A DNA stretch of 46,540 bases, taken from NCBI GenBank assembly GCA_036381175.1, contig DASVDI010000010.1:1-46540 (forward strand). The letters are read 5' to 3'. The stretch's first letter is position 1; every line of letters begins with the position of its first letter. The translations under genes were made by a program, and so were the position numbers. This document shows positions 1 through 8,455 of the stretch, in pieces. The notes beneath the pieces are model-generated. The model was not told the DNA's origin. It worked only from the letters and a program-made list of their open reading frames with translations, and searched no databases. This DNA comes from JAJUFS01 sp036381175. GTDB taxonomy: Bacteria; Pseudomonadota; Gammaproteobacteria; Natronospirales; JAJUFS01.

Positions 1-54
1 ATCTGCAATAAACAGTATCCGTTGATCCATAGGTCTCAGCTCCTGCCACGGCAT
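1..54 (-). CDS. IS481-type transposase, N-terminal fragment cut by window edge
   Basis: Only 18 codons lie in the window. The minus strand reads MPWQELRPMDQRILFIAD, which resembles the usual start of IS481-family DDE transposases (MPW...MD.R..FI.). A GGAGG ribosome-binding site lies 5 bases before the ATG. The adjoining DNA carries short direct repeats and a TGT end as expected for an IS terminus. Whether the rest of the gene is intact cannot be seen. Family assignment rests on this short stretch and on the terminus. Confidence 0.6.
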   Translation of the reverse strand, partial: MPWQELRPMDQRILFIAD

Positions 55-141
55 AGGTACCTCCACTGCCAACACCTCGTTGGCAGCAACTGTTACCCAT
101 GTCCCTGAACTCGTCTGTTACCTATGTTTATGAACCGTACA
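55..141. mobile_element. Terminal region of an IS481-like insertion sequence
   Basis: Two direct copies of a 20-base unit, TGTTACCNATGTNNNTGAAC, lie at 91-110 and 116-135, 25 bases apart, between the transposase start and a TGTAC end (minus-strand view) near 141. Repeated subterminal boxes are common where a transposase binds. The outer boundary near 141 is inferred from the TGT start and from the change to a different hairpin repeat just beyond it. Confidence 0.5.
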
Positions 142-397
142 CCGCCTTTCTTTTGGTCACTTTTCTTTGGCGGAGCAAAGAAAAGTGACTCGGCCGCCAG
201 GGAGCGCAGGGACCAGCGGACGAAAACGCTTAAGAAACTGATGTTGGGGTTCGCTGCGCTCACCGCCAACCTACACAACTGCGGAGCGCAGCGAGAAGCG
301 GCCGAAAAGCTTTTCCAACTTCACGCAAGGAAATTTCCGTCCGCGAGCAGCACCGCAGGTGCGGTCACGCAGTCAGTTGGCGGCGTCCACCACCAAC
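142..397. repeat. Intergenic repeat region with a perfect 14-bp hairpin
   Basis: There is no convincing gene here. GTCACTTTTCTTTG (156-169) and CAAAGAAAAGTGAC (176-189) form a perfect 14-bp stem with a 6-base loop. Downstream, 244-274 (starting TTGGGGTTCGCTG) is related to 24301-24330, so this region holds interspersed repeats. No T-run follows the stem, so it is not a standard terminator. Confidence 0.6.
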
Positions 398-727
398 CTA
401 CCCCTGACACGCCATCACCGACACCGACACTGTCCGATTACCCGTGTTCCGTATGACCTTGCGCACGTTATACGCGGCCGCCTCTGCATCTTCACGTGCT
501 TCAAATCGGGTTGCATTTTCGAGTGGTTGCCAGCCGCGGTTTTCGCTGAGATACATTTCGCGCGAATCGGCAGCGATGAGCCGGGTTGCGGCGCCGACAA
601 AGCGTGCGCGAACAACGAATTGCACCGGTTTCCGCCGGCGCACGGCAGCGCGTTCCGCGAAGATCGCGCGAACGATTTCGAAGACTGCGTATCTTGAGGA
701 TGTGTCAATCGTGAAAAGTGCGTTCAT
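398..727 (-). CDS. Small hypothetical protein
   Basis: A 109-residue protein that I do not recognise. The ATG at 727 is preceded by CAGGAAATGAC, a good ribosome-binding site at normal spacing, which favours a real gene. The product is basic and Arg/Ala-rich in its first half (RRRKPVQFVVRARFVG around residues 30-46), has no signal peptide or membrane segment, and shows no catalytic motif. It lies alone between the IS end and the ALDH terminator. Overlapping open frames on the other strand lack a ribosome-binding site. Confidence 0.5.
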   Translation of the reverse strand: MNALFTIDTSSRYAVFEIVRAIFAERAAVRRRKPVQFVVRARFVGAATRLIAADSREMYLSENRGWQPLENATRFEAREDAEAAAYNVRKVIRNTGNRTVSVSVMACQG

Positions 728-890
728 GTCATTTCCTGCCTGTCAGGGCGCGGCGGTTCGGGTCGTCTGTACAGGCGCGATTTGCGAAAGATTGGTATCA
801 AGAAAGTTGCAGGGGTTTGTACTCGGGAAAGTCCAGGCGACCGTTAGTTTTCGCCGTCAACGCGAAGATTTGTTTGAGACGGCAATAAAA

Positions 891-916
891 AAAAGGCCGC
901 CTTTCGGCGGCCTTTT
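891..916. terminator. Bidirectional rho-independent terminator
   Basis: AAAAGGCCGCC (891-901) pairs perfectly with GGCGGCCTTTT (906-916) around a TTTC loop, with an A-run on the left and T-run on the right, so it can work on either strand. It lies 38 bases past the stop of the minus-strand aldehyde dehydrogenase gene, which it most likely terminates. Confidence 0.85.
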
Positions 917-953
917 CGTGTTCGCGCTTGGAAAGCGCTCCTACAACTCTTCG

Positions 954-2486
954 TTACACGTTGATATCAAATTTGATTCCCTGCGCCAACGGCAACTCTG
1001 TCGACCAGTTGATCGTGTTCGTCTGCCTCCGCATGTATTGCTTCCATGCATCCGAACCGGATTCGCGACCGCCGCCGGTTTCCTTTTCACCGCCGAACGC
1101 GCCACCGATTTCCGCACCGGAGGTGCCGATGTTGACGTTGGCGATACCGCAGTCGGAGCCGGCGTAGGAAAGGAATTTCTCGGCGTGACGCATGTTGAGC
1201 GTGAAGATCGCAGAAGAAAGACCCTGCGGCACGGCGTTCTGCATTTCGATGGCTTCATCGATCGTCTTGAACGGCATGACGTAGAGAATCGGACCGAAGG
1301 TTTCGGTCTGCACGATGTCGGAATCGTTCGAGAGGCCGGTGACGATCGTTGGCTTCACGTAGTTGTCTTTCACGTGTTTGCCACCGGTGACGATCGTGCC
1401 GCCACCTTTCTTGATGGTTTCGATGGCATCGAGATAACGCTGTACGGAATCCTTGTCGATCAGCGGGCCCATGAGCGTGCCGGCTTCGAGCGGATCGCCG
1501 ATCTTCACTTGCGCGTAGGCCTTTTTCAGCGTTTCGACGGTGCTGTCGAAAATGCTTTCGTGCACGAACACGCGGCGCGTCGAGGTGCAGCGCTGGCCGG
1601 CGGTGCCGACGGCGCCGAACACGATGGCGGGAATCGCCATTTTCATGTCCGCGGTTTCATCGACGATCATGGCGTTGTTGCCGCCGAGTTCGAGCAGCGA
1701 GCGGCCCATGCGTTTCGCAACCTGGTGGCCGACCTTGCGGCCGACGGCGCAGGAGCCGGTGAACGAGACGAGCTTGACGCGGTGGTCGTCGACGAACTTC
1801 TGCGCGAGCACATTATCCGCATCATTGAACAACGCGAAGATGCCCGGGAAACCGTTGTCCGTGAGTGCCTTGTTGGCGATGTGCTGGCAGGCGATGGAGG
1901 TGAGCGGCGTCTTCGGTGACGGCTTCCACACAGTGACATTACCCGCGATGGCGGAGAGCATGCCGTTCCACGCCCACACGGCGACGGGGAAGTTGAATGC
2001 GGTCAGCACGCCGACCACGCCGAATGGATGGTACTGCTCGTACATGCGGTGATCGGGGCGCTCGGAATGCATGGTCAGGCCGTACATCATGCGCGACTGG
2101 CCGACGGCAAAATCGGCGATGTCGATCATTTCCTGCACTTCGCCGTCGCCTTCCGGCTTGATCTTGCCGTTCTCCAGCGAGACGAGGCTGCCGAGCGCGT
2201 CCTTGTGTTCGCGCAACGCTTCGCCGACCAGGCGGACGGCTTCGCCGCGCTTCGGCGCCGGCACCTTGCGCCATTCGAGGAAGAGTTGTTCCGCTTCGGT
2301 GATGACTTTTTCGTAATCCGCTTCGGTCGCGCAGCGCACCTTGGCGATCACTTCGCCCGTCGCCGGGTTCACGGATTCGAGCAGCTTGCCGTCTTTCGAC
2401 GCGATCCAGCCGGAATTGCTCGCCCACACGCCCGGGTTTTCCTCTTTCAGGCCGAGCGAGGAGAGAATCTTTTTCACGTCCGCCAT
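954..2486 (-). CDS. ALDH7-type aldehyde dehydrogenase (aminoadipate-semialdehyde / piperideine-6-carboxylate dehydrogenase)
   Basis: A 510-residue NAD(P)+-dependent dehydrogenase. The ALDH7 family oxidises alpha-aminoadipate semialdehyde, in equilibrium with piperideine-6-carboxylate, in lysine breakdown, and other semialdehydes. The general base is E266 in LLELGGN and the nucleophile C300 in AGQRCTSTRR. The C-terminal segment GGAFGGEKETGGGRESGSDA-type is characteristic of ALDH7 rather than betaine- or succinate-semialdehyde dehydrogenases. The start at 2486 was chosen over an upstream in-frame ATG (2510) because AAAGAGG lies 6-8 bases before it. It is a single gene ending at the 891-916 hairpin. 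Substrate is inferred from family. Confidence 0.88.
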   Translation of the reverse strand: MADVKKILSSLGLKEENPGVWASNSGWIASKDGKLLESVNPATGEVIAKVRCATEADYEKVITEAEQLFLEWRKVPAPKRGEAVRLVGEALREHKDALGSLVSLENGKIKPEGDGEVQEMIDIADFAVGQSRMMYGLTMHSERPDHRMYEQYHPFGVVGVLTAFNFPVAVWAWNGMLSAIAGNVTVWKPSPKTPLTSIACQHIANKALTDNGFPGIFALFNDADNVLAQKFVDDHRVKLVSFTGSCAVGRKVGHQVAKRMGRSLLELGGNNAMIVDETADMKMAIPAIVFGAVGTAGQRCTSTRRVFVHESIFDSTVETLKKAYAQVKIGDPLEAGTLMGPLIDKDSVQRYLDAIETIKKGGGTIVTGGKHVKDNYVKPTIVTGLSNDSDIVQTETFGPILYVMPFKTIDEAIEMQNAVPQGLSSAIFTLNMRHAEKFLSYAGSDCGIANVNIGTSGAEIGGAFGGEKETGGGRESGSDAWKQYMRRQTNTINWSTELPLAQGIKFDINV

Positions 2487-2626
2487 GTCTTGCCTCTTTA
2501 ATCTATGCATTCAGCCACGCGATGCGCGGCGCGAAAGGTGGGGGACGATGTGTCCCTGATCGGAAGGCCGGGGATTTTGCCAGAAAACGGCGATGGTTTC
2601 ACGGGTGCGGCTCCGTCATCGCGGAC

Positions 2627-2648
2627 GGCGGGCAAAGCCCGCCCTACG
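2627..2648. repeat. REP-like palindrome (CGTAGGGCGGGC family)
   Basis: GGCGGGC-AAA-GCCCGCC followed by CTACG. The same palindrome occurs at 4115-4136 and, inverted, at 9749-9770. It lies in the space between the divergent ALDH and DAHP synthase genes. Confidence 0.7.
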
Positions 2649-2698
2649 AAAAACCCGCGCAACGGTGTAGGATTTGCGGCCCTATGCGCGAGCGAAAC

Positions 2699-4030
2699 AT
2701 GAAAAACTGGTACCCAACGAGCTGGCAGGGCAAGACCGCCGGGCAGCAGCCGCTTTATGACAGCGCGGCGGATGTCGAGCGCGTGATCGCGGCGCTCAGC
2801 CGCATGCCGCCACTCGTAACCTGGGGCGAAATCGAGGCGTTGAAAGCGCAACTCGCGGCTGCCCAGCGCGGCGAACGTTTCCTGCTGCAGGGCGGTGATT
2901 GCGCGGAATCCTTCGAGGAATGCAGCGCGGAGTTCATCGCCAACAAGCTCAAGATTCTCCTGCAGATGTCACTCGTGCTCACGCACGGCATGAAAAAGCG
3001 CATCGTGCGCGTGGGGCGCATCGCGGGCCAGTACGCCAAGCCGCGTTCCGCGGATATCGAAACGCGCGATGGCGAAACCCTGCCGAGCTATCGCGGCGAT
3101 CTCATCAACCGGCTGCCGTTCACGAAAGCGGACCGCACGCCGGATCCGAACCTGATGCTGCGCGGTTACGAGCGCGCGGCGCTCACGTTGAATTACGTGC
3201 GTGCGCTGGTGGAAGGCGGGTTCGCGGATCTGCATCACCCGGAATACTGGGACCTTGCCTTCGTGAATGATTCGCCGCTGGCGGAACAATATCGCGCGGT
3301 GGTGAACTCGATCGACGACGCGCTGAATTTCATGGAAACGATTTCCGGACAACCCATCCATGAAACCAGCCGCGTGGATTTCTTCACCTCGCACGAAGGC
3401 CTGCACCTTTTATATGAGCAGGCGCAGACGCATTACGTGGAGGAAGCGGGACGCTGGTACAACCAGTCCACGCATTTTCCGTGGATCGGCATGCGCACGG
3501 CGGAACCGGATGGCGCGCACGTGGAATATTTTCGCGGCATCGCGAATCCCGTCGCGGTGAAAGTCGGCGCGCGGACATCGATTGAAAACGTGCAGCGGCT
3601 TGTCGAAACGCTGAATCCGGATGACGAACCGGGGCGACTCACGCTGATTCATCGTTTTGGCGCGGCGAATGTCGAGGCCGGTTTGCCGAAACTGATCGAC
3701 GCCGTTCGCGCGACAGGAAAATCCGTGCTGTTCACTTGCGATCCCATGCACGGCAACACCGAGACGACCAACAAGGGCGTGAAGACGCGGCGTTTCGAAA
3801 ACATGCTTTTCGAACTTGAAGCTGCGTTCCGCATTCATGCCGAACACAACTCGCACCTTGGCGGCGTGCACGTCGAACTTACCGGCGAGAATGTCACCGA
3901 ATGCATCGGCGGCGCACGTGGCCTGGAAGAGGGCGATCTTGATCGCGCTTATCGCTCGACTGTCGATCCGCGTTTGAATTACGAACAGGCGCTGGAAATG
4001 GCGATGCGGATTGCCGGGAAGAACGTGTAA
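2699..4030 (+). CDS. Class II (plant-type) 3-deoxy-D-arabino-heptulosonate 7-phosphate synthase
   Basis: A 443-residue enzyme for the first step of the shikimate pathway, condensing phosphoenolpyruvate with erythrose 4-phosphate. It begins MKNWYPTSW, as class II enzymes do, and carries LLQGGDCAESF (metal-binding Cys), IAGQYAKPRS, FTSHEGLHL, LIHRFGA, FTCDPMHGNT and HVELTGENVTECIGG, all class II hallmarks. It is unrelated in sequence to the E. coli AroF/G/H enzymes. ATG 2699 fits the family N-terminus; ATG 2684, five codons upstream, is possible, and neither has a strong ribosome-binding site. It stands alone and its 3' side runs into a palindromic repeat. Feedback control cannot be read from sequence. 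Confidence 0.93.
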   Translation: MKNWYPTSWQGKTAGQQPLYDSAADVERVIAALSRMPPLVTWGEIEALKAQLAAAQRGERFLLQGGDCAESFEECSAEFIANKLKILLQMSLVLTHGMKKRIVRVGRIAGQYAKPRSADIETRDGETLPSYRGDLINRLPFTKADRTPDPNLMLRGYERAALTLNYVRALVEGGFADLHHPEYWDLAFVNDSPLAEQYRAVVNSIDDALNFMETISGQPIHETSRVDFFTSHEGLHLLYEQAQTHYVEEAGRWYNQSTHFPWIGMRTAEPDGAHVEYFRGIANPVAVKVGARTSIENVQRLVETLNPDDEPGRLTLIHRFGAANVEAGLPKLIDAVRATGKSVLFTCDPMHGNTETTNKGVKTRRFENMLFELEAAFRIHAEHNSHLGGVHVELTGENVTECIGGARGLEEGDLDRAYRSTVDPRLNYEQALEMAMRIAGKNV

Positions 4031-4031
4031 A

Positions 4032-4219
4032 GGCAATGGACAGGATGGGCAGGATTTTTAAAGCGAATTTACAGGATTGATGTTGGCGTAGGGCGGCCTT
4101 TGGCCGCTAAATCTGGCGGGCGGAGCCCGCCCTACGCAAGCCGCCTGTTTCTTGATAATCCAACGCTAATAAAAATCCTGTTCATCCTGTAAGAAATCCT
4201 GTCAATCCTGTCCATTGCC
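4032..4219. repeat. Palindromic intergenic element A (ACAGGAT-box arms)
   Basis: The outer 15 bases, GGCAATGGACAGGAT (4032-4046), are repeated exactly in inverted orientation at 4205-4219. Further in, both arms carry more CAGGAT boxes. The middle (4087-4136) is a nested REP-like palindrome with CGTAGGGCGG and CCGCCCTACG ends and internal hairpins GGCGGGC-GGA-GCCCGCC (4115-4131). Related elements occur at 35975-36175 and 37029-37122. It separates convergent genes and could end transcription from both sides, although it lacks a clean T-run. Confidence 0.8.
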
Positions 4220-4222
4220 GTT

Positions 4223-4750
4223 TCATTTTTCTTCCCGCCATTTTCCCGGCATCAACCCCTCAATTGTCCACTCGTCGATCGAATAACGAATCAACCGCAA
4301 TGTCGGATGACCAATCGCTGCGGTCATTCTTCGCACCTGGCGATTGCGTCCTTCGGTGATCGTCAGTTCCAGCCAGCAGTCGGGCACGTTCTTCCGGTAA
4401 CGCACGGGCGGATCGCGGTCCCACAACCATTCAGGTGCTTCAACCCGACGAGCTTGTGCGGGTTTTGTCATGCCGTCTTTCAGTTCGATGCCGCGGCGAA
4501 GTTTCTCCAGCGCGGCGTCATCGGGAATTCGTTCAACCAGAACGAAGTAGGTTTTCGGCAGTTTGAATTTCGGTGACGAGATTCTCGCCTGCAGCGCGCC
4601 GTCGTCGGTGAGCAGCAACAATCCTTCGCTGTCCTTGTCGAGCCGCCCGGCGGGATAGACATTCACAACGTCGATGTAATCCTTCAGCGTTGGTCCTTCG
4701 CCCGAGAACTGTGTGAGGACGCCGAAGGGTTTGTTGAACGCAATCAGCAT
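4223..4750 (-). CDS. rluE: RluE-like 23S rRNA pseudouridine synthase (RsuA family)
   Basis: A 175-residue enzyme that isomerises a uridine in ribosomal RNA to pseudouridine. The catalytic Asp is D38 in PAGRLDKDSEGLLLLT. It begins directly with MLIAFNKPFGV and lacks the N-terminal S4 domain of RsuA and RluB, like E. coli RluE (which modifies U2457 of 23S rRNA). C-terminal TEGRNRQVRRM is the conserved RsuA-family motif. It follows the patatin-like gene by 8 bases, suggesting co-transcription. The exact target uridine is inferred from similarity to RluE. Confidence 0.85.
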   Translation of the reverse strand: MLIAFNKPFGVLTQFSGEGPTLKDYIDVVNVYPAGRLDKDSEGLLLLTDDGALQARISSPKFKLPKTYFVLVERIPDDAALEKLRRGIELKDGMTKPAQARRVEAPEWLWDRDPPVRYRKNVPDCWLELTITEGRNRQVRRMTAAIGHPTLRLIRYSIDEWTIEGLMPGKWREEK

Positions 4751-4758
4751 TCCAGAAC

Positions 4759-5745
4759 TCAGGACGACATGCGGTCAAGCACGCGCTTGAGTGCAAGGAG
4801 ATCGTTTTTTTCGTTCTGCGTTGCTTCGCGGCCGGCGGCGATTGCGTCTTCCGCGCGATCGAAATCCATCACGCCAATGTCGTGAAGTCTTGGGGTGATG
4901 TGGATGTCCGGCGGTTCGCCCGCCATGCGGGCGCGCGTGATGCGATCCTGCATGATGTCGATGGAACCGACGACAATGTCGAACAGGCCCGGCGTCCAGG
5001 CGCTTTCATTGTCTTCCGATGACGTGTAGCGGTCGAAGCGATCCTTGATGCTGTGCGTCCACTTGCTGAAGATCGAGCCGTTGCCTTCCGAAGCATCGGG
5101 TGCATCAGCGTCGTTCTCTTCATCGGTATTTTCCGCGGAGGCGTCGGAGGTTTCGGACAAGCTCATGTGCTCGAGAAAGAAATCGTAGCCGACAAGATCG
5201 CCGTTGAGGTTCACGGCAATGACAATGTCAGCGCCCATCGCGCGCGTGAGCGACACCGGCACCGGATTGACGAGTCCGCCATCGAGCAGGTAGCGGCCAT
5301 CCTGTTTCAGCGGCGCGAAGATGCCTGGCAATGCCATCGACGCACGCACGGCGTCAAGAACAGGGCCATTGCGCAACCAGATTTCGCGGCCAGTGCCGAA
5401 CTCGGTTGCCACGCAGCCGAATGCGATTCCGAGATCTTCGATGTCGGGATTACCGATGTGTTTTTCGAAAGCGGCAAGCAGCGCCTTGCCTTGCACGAAA
5501 CCGCCGCCGCTGAGTTTTGCATCCAGCAAGCGAATCACGCCAAGCCGGTCAAGCCCGTTTGCCCACTTCGCAAGTGCATCCATTTTTCCGGCGGCGTATG
5601 CGGCGCCGACAACGGCACCGACCGACGAACCGGTGATGATGTCGGGCGCGAGACCCAGCTCGCGAAGTTCATTGATCACGCCGATGTGTGACCAGCCGCG
5701 CGCGGCACCACTGCCGAGCGCGAGTCCGATTTTCGGTTTGCCCAT
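4759..5745 (-). CDS. RssA-like patatin family phospholipase
   Basis: A 328-residue patatin-fold acyl hydrolase. The oxyanion loop is GLALGSGAARGW (7-18), the nucleophile S41 lies in GSSVG, and the dyad aspartate D155 in YLLDGGLVNPVPV. An acidic stretch near residues 195-220 (many D/E) precedes a basic tail region. It is close to E. coli RssA and the bacterial NTE-like subgroup. Its ATG immediately follows the TAA of the upstream LysR gene, so translation of the two is probably coupled. Substrate lipids are unknown. Confidence 0.85.
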   Translation of the reverse strand: MGKPKIGLALGSGAARGWSHIGVINELRELGLAPDIITGSSVGAVVGAAYAAGKMDALAKWANGLDRLGVIRLLDAKLSGGGFVQGKALLAAFEKHIGNPDIEDLGIAFGCVATEFGTGREIWLRNGPVLDAVRASMALPGIFAPLKQDGRYLLDGGLVNPVPVSLTRAMGADIVIAVNLNGDLVGYDFFLEHMSLSETSDASAENTDEENDADAPDASEGNGSIFSKWTHSIKDRFDRYTSSEDNESAWTPGLFDIVVGSIDIMQDRITRARMAGEPPDIHITPRLHDIGVMDFDRAEDAIAAGREATQNEKNDLLALKRVLDRMSS

Positions 5746-6672
5746 TTATCGTCCCTCGGTTGTGTTGAACGCATCGGGTTGCAGCAGGCGAATGAATCGC
5801 TTCGCCTGCGGTGAAAGAAATTTTCCGCGCCGCATGACGACGCCATAACTGCGCTCCGGAATTGCATCTGTCAACGCGATGCGAAACAGGCGGTCCCAGT
5901 GCTTCAGGCAAATGCCGGAGACAATGGAAATGCCGAACCCGAGTTCCACGTAGCGCTTGATGACTTCCCAGCCGCCGGCCTCGAGTTTCACGTTCAGTGG
6001 CAGGCCTTGCTGGCGAAACGCGGATTCGATGATGCGCCAGGTGGTGAGATGCCGCGGCGGAAGGATCAGTCCGTAGTCGCTGATTTCCTTCAGCGTGATG
6101 TTCTCGACACGCGACAAGGGATGATCCAGCGGCGTCACCAGATAGTTCGGGTAGCTGAAGCCGGGCAGGTAGCGAATGTCATCCGGCACTTCCTGCATGG
6201 AACCGACGGCGAAATCAACGTCGTCGCACCGAAGCATCTCGAGACCGTCGCGTCCCGTGACGTTGTGAAAATGCAGCCGCACCTGCGGATACTGGCGGCC
6301 GTAGCGCGCGACGAAATCTGGCAGCAGGTACAGCAAGGTGGATTCCCCGGCCGCGATATTCAACTCGCCGCTTTCGAGATCCTCGCAGTGCGCTTCGAAG
6401 TCTGCCTTGAGATTGTCAATACCACGCACCAGCGGTGCCGCGATTTCGAGTAATTGTTTTCCTGCAGGCGTGAGCATGATCCGCCGGCCCTTGCGCTCGA
6501 AAAGCATCGCGCCGAGTTCTTTCTCCAGCGCTTGAATCTGAAGCGAAACAGAGGGTTGCGTGAGATCCATGTGCTCGGCAGCCTTGCTGATGCTGCCGAG
6601 TTCGGCCGTAAAAACGAAACCCCGCATTTGCTGTAGGCGGTTCTGGCTGTAGTAGGCGGGACGACGTGTCAT
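5746..6672 (-). CDS. LysR-family transcriptional regulator divergent from aceBA
   Basis: A DNA-binding regulator of about 308 residues. The helix-turn-helix is GSISKAAEHMDLTQPSVSLQ, followed by the long linker helix (IQALEKELGAMLFERKG) and a periplasmic-binding-protein-like effector domain (about residues 95-300). CysB-like features include the AAGESTLLYLLPDFVARY segment. It faces the malate synthase gene across about 110 bases, so it plausibly controls the glyoxylate shunt and itself. The ATG at 6672 has GAGGA close upstream; ATGs at 6684 and 6693 are alternatives. The effector is not evident. Confidence 0.85.
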   Translation of the reverse strand: MTRRPAYYSQNRLQQMRGFVFTAELGSISKAAEHMDLTQPSVSLQIQALEKELGAMLFERKGRRIMLTPAGKQLLEIAAPLVRGIDNLKADFEAHCEDLESGELNIAAGESTLLYLLPDFVARYGRQYPQVRLHFHNVTGRDGLEMLRCDDVDFAVGSMQEVPDDIRYLPGFSYPNYLVTPLDHPLSRVENITLKEISDYGLILPPRHLTTWRIIESAFRQQGLPLNVKLEAGGWEVIKRYVELGFGISIVSGICLKHWDRLFRIALTDAIPERSYGVVMRRGKFLSPQAKRFIRLLQPDAFNTTEGR

Positions 6673-6784
6673 AAGTCCTCGCATTAACGTCATCAATGGA
6701 ATGAATTAAACGCAGTGCGTGGATAAATCGCAAGCGCGGCGTTCTACTCGAGTTCACGCCGGGATAGCCAATGGGAGAAACATC

Positions 6785-8434
6785 ATGCAGCAGTTACCGC
6801 AGGAAGACGTCGCGAGCTACTTGCGCCAAGCGCGTCTGCCGTCCGCCGGTTTCGATGAGGCCGGCCGCATCGAAATTCATGGGGAGATTCACGAGAAAGG
6901 CCGGGCATACGACGATGTGCTCACACCCGCCGCACTGGAGTTCGTGCTTTCCTTGCATCGGAATTTCACCCCGCGCCTTCGAAAACTGCTGGAAGCGCGC
7001 CAGGAACGCCAGTTTGAATTCGACGCCGGGCTGCTGCCGGGCTTCGATTCCACCACCGCCGAGATCCGTCGAGGTCAATGGAAGATTGCCGGCGTGCCGG
7101 CTGATCTGCTTGACCGTCGCGTGGAAATCACCGGTCCCGCCGAACGCAAGATGATCATCAACGCGCTCAATTCGGGCGCGAAAGTGTTCATGGCCGATCT
7201 CGAGGATTCACTCAGTCCGACATTCGATAATGTGATGTCCGCGCAACGCGATCTGCGCGACGCGGTTCGCCATGAGATCTCGCTGACGAGTGGCGGCAAG
7301 CACTACACGCTGAATGAAACCACTGCGCAATTGATCGTGCGGCCGCGCGGTTTGCATCTGTCGGAAAAACATATGAAAGTCGACGGCGAGGTGATTCCTG
7401 CCGCGCTGGTGGATTTCGGTCTTTATGCTTTCCACAACCTGAACGAACGCCTCGCTCGCGGCACTGGCCTGTACCTCTACTTGCCGAAGATCGAACACTG
7501 GCATGAAGCGGACTGGTGGGCGTCGGTGTTCCGCTTCACGGAAGACACGTTCAAGGTTGAACGGGGTTCGATCAAGGCGACGGTTCTGATCGAAACGTTG
7601 CCGGCGGTGTTCCAGATGGATGAAATCCTGTTCGCGCTGCGTGAGTACATCGTCGGGCTCAACTGCGGCCGCTGGGATTACATCTTCAGCTTCATCAAGA
7701 CCTTTCGTGCGCACGCGGATCGCGTATTGCCGGATCGTGCGCAAGTCGGCATGACGCAACCTTTCCTGCGTGCGTATTCGCAATTGCTCATCCAGACCTG
7801 TCACAAGCGCGGCGCATTCGCGATGGGCGGCATGGCAGCCCAAATTCCAATCAAGGGTGACGCCGCTGCAAATGCGCGTGCGCTGGATGCCGTGCGCAAC
7901 GACAAGCAGCGCGAAGCGGACGACGGGCACGACGGTACCTGGGTCGCGCATCCGGCGCTGGTACCTGTTGCGATGGAAATCTTTGACAAGAAACTGCGCG
8001 GCGCAAACCAGCTCGACGTGCTGTGCGATGACGTGAACGTTTCCGCTGACGATCTCATCGCACAACCCGAAGGCGACATCACGCTCGATGGCGTGTGCGG
8101 AAATGTGAAAGTCGCGCTGGATTACCTCGCGGCTTGGTTCGCCGGCCGCGGTTGCGTGCCATTGAATCATCTGATGGAAGACGCAGCGACGGCGGAAATC
8201 GCGCGCACGCAACTCTGGCAATGGATTCATCATCCGAGCGGCGTTTGCCGGCTCGGACATCGCATCACCGCGTCGCTCGTCGATGGCTACATCGATCACG
8301 TGTTGCGCGAGCGCCTGAAGAACGCCGATGGCACAGCGGAACATTACGAAGACGCCGCCGCCTTGCTGCGCGAACTTGTTTTCAACGACGAACTGGCCGA
8401 TTTCCTGACGCTGCCGGCCTACGAACAAATCTGA
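6785..8434 (+). CDS. aceB: Malate synthase A
   Basis: A 549-residue enzyme that condenses glyoxylate with acetyl-CoA to give malate, the second step of the glyoxylate shunt. Family motifs are GAKVFMADLEDSLSPT (metal-binding acidic residues), LIVRPRGLHLSEKH (catalytic Arg), YLPKIEHWHEADWW and FAMGGMAAQIPIKGD. Length fits the A isoform (G is about 720). The ATG at 6785 was chosen because GGGAGAA precedes it by 5 bases; the frame is open 22 codons upstream without a good start. Isocitrate lyase follows by 21 bases. No aceK kinase/phosphatase gene is adjacent. Confidence 0.96.
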   Translation: MQQLPQEDVASYLRQARLPSAGFDEAGRIEIHGEIHEKGRAYDDVLTPAALEFVLSLHRNFTPRLRKLLEARQERQFEFDAGLLPGFDSTTAEIRRGQWKIAGVPADLLDRRVEITGPAERKMIINALNSGAKVFMADLEDSLSPTFDNVMSAQRDLRDAVRHEISLTSGGKHYTLNETTAQLIVRPRGLHLSEKHMKVDGEVIPAALVDFGLYAFHNLNERLARGTGLYLYLPKIEHWHEADWWASVFRFTEDTFKVERGSIKATVLIETLPAVFQMDEILFALREYIVGLNCGRWDYIFSFIKTFRAHADRVLPDRAQVGMTQPFLRAYSQLLIQTCHKRGAFAMGGMAAQIPIKGDAAANARALDAVRNDKQREADDGHDGTWVAHPALVPVAMEIFDKKLRGANQLDVLCDDVNVSADDLIAQPEGDITLDGVCGNVKVALDYLAAWFAGRGCVPLNHLMEDAATAEIARTQLWQWIHHPSGVCRLGHRITASLVDGYIDHVLRERLKNADGTAEHYEDAAALLRELVFNDELADFLTLPAYEQI

Positions 8435-8455
8435 CATCAACCTGAGGACATGACC

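Noticed and set aside
444..1919. Long plus-strand open frame across the aldehyde dehydrogenase
   Set aside because: It is antisense to a gene with full ALDH7 motifs, is rich in Arg/Ala/His from GC-skewed shadow codons and shows no family motif.
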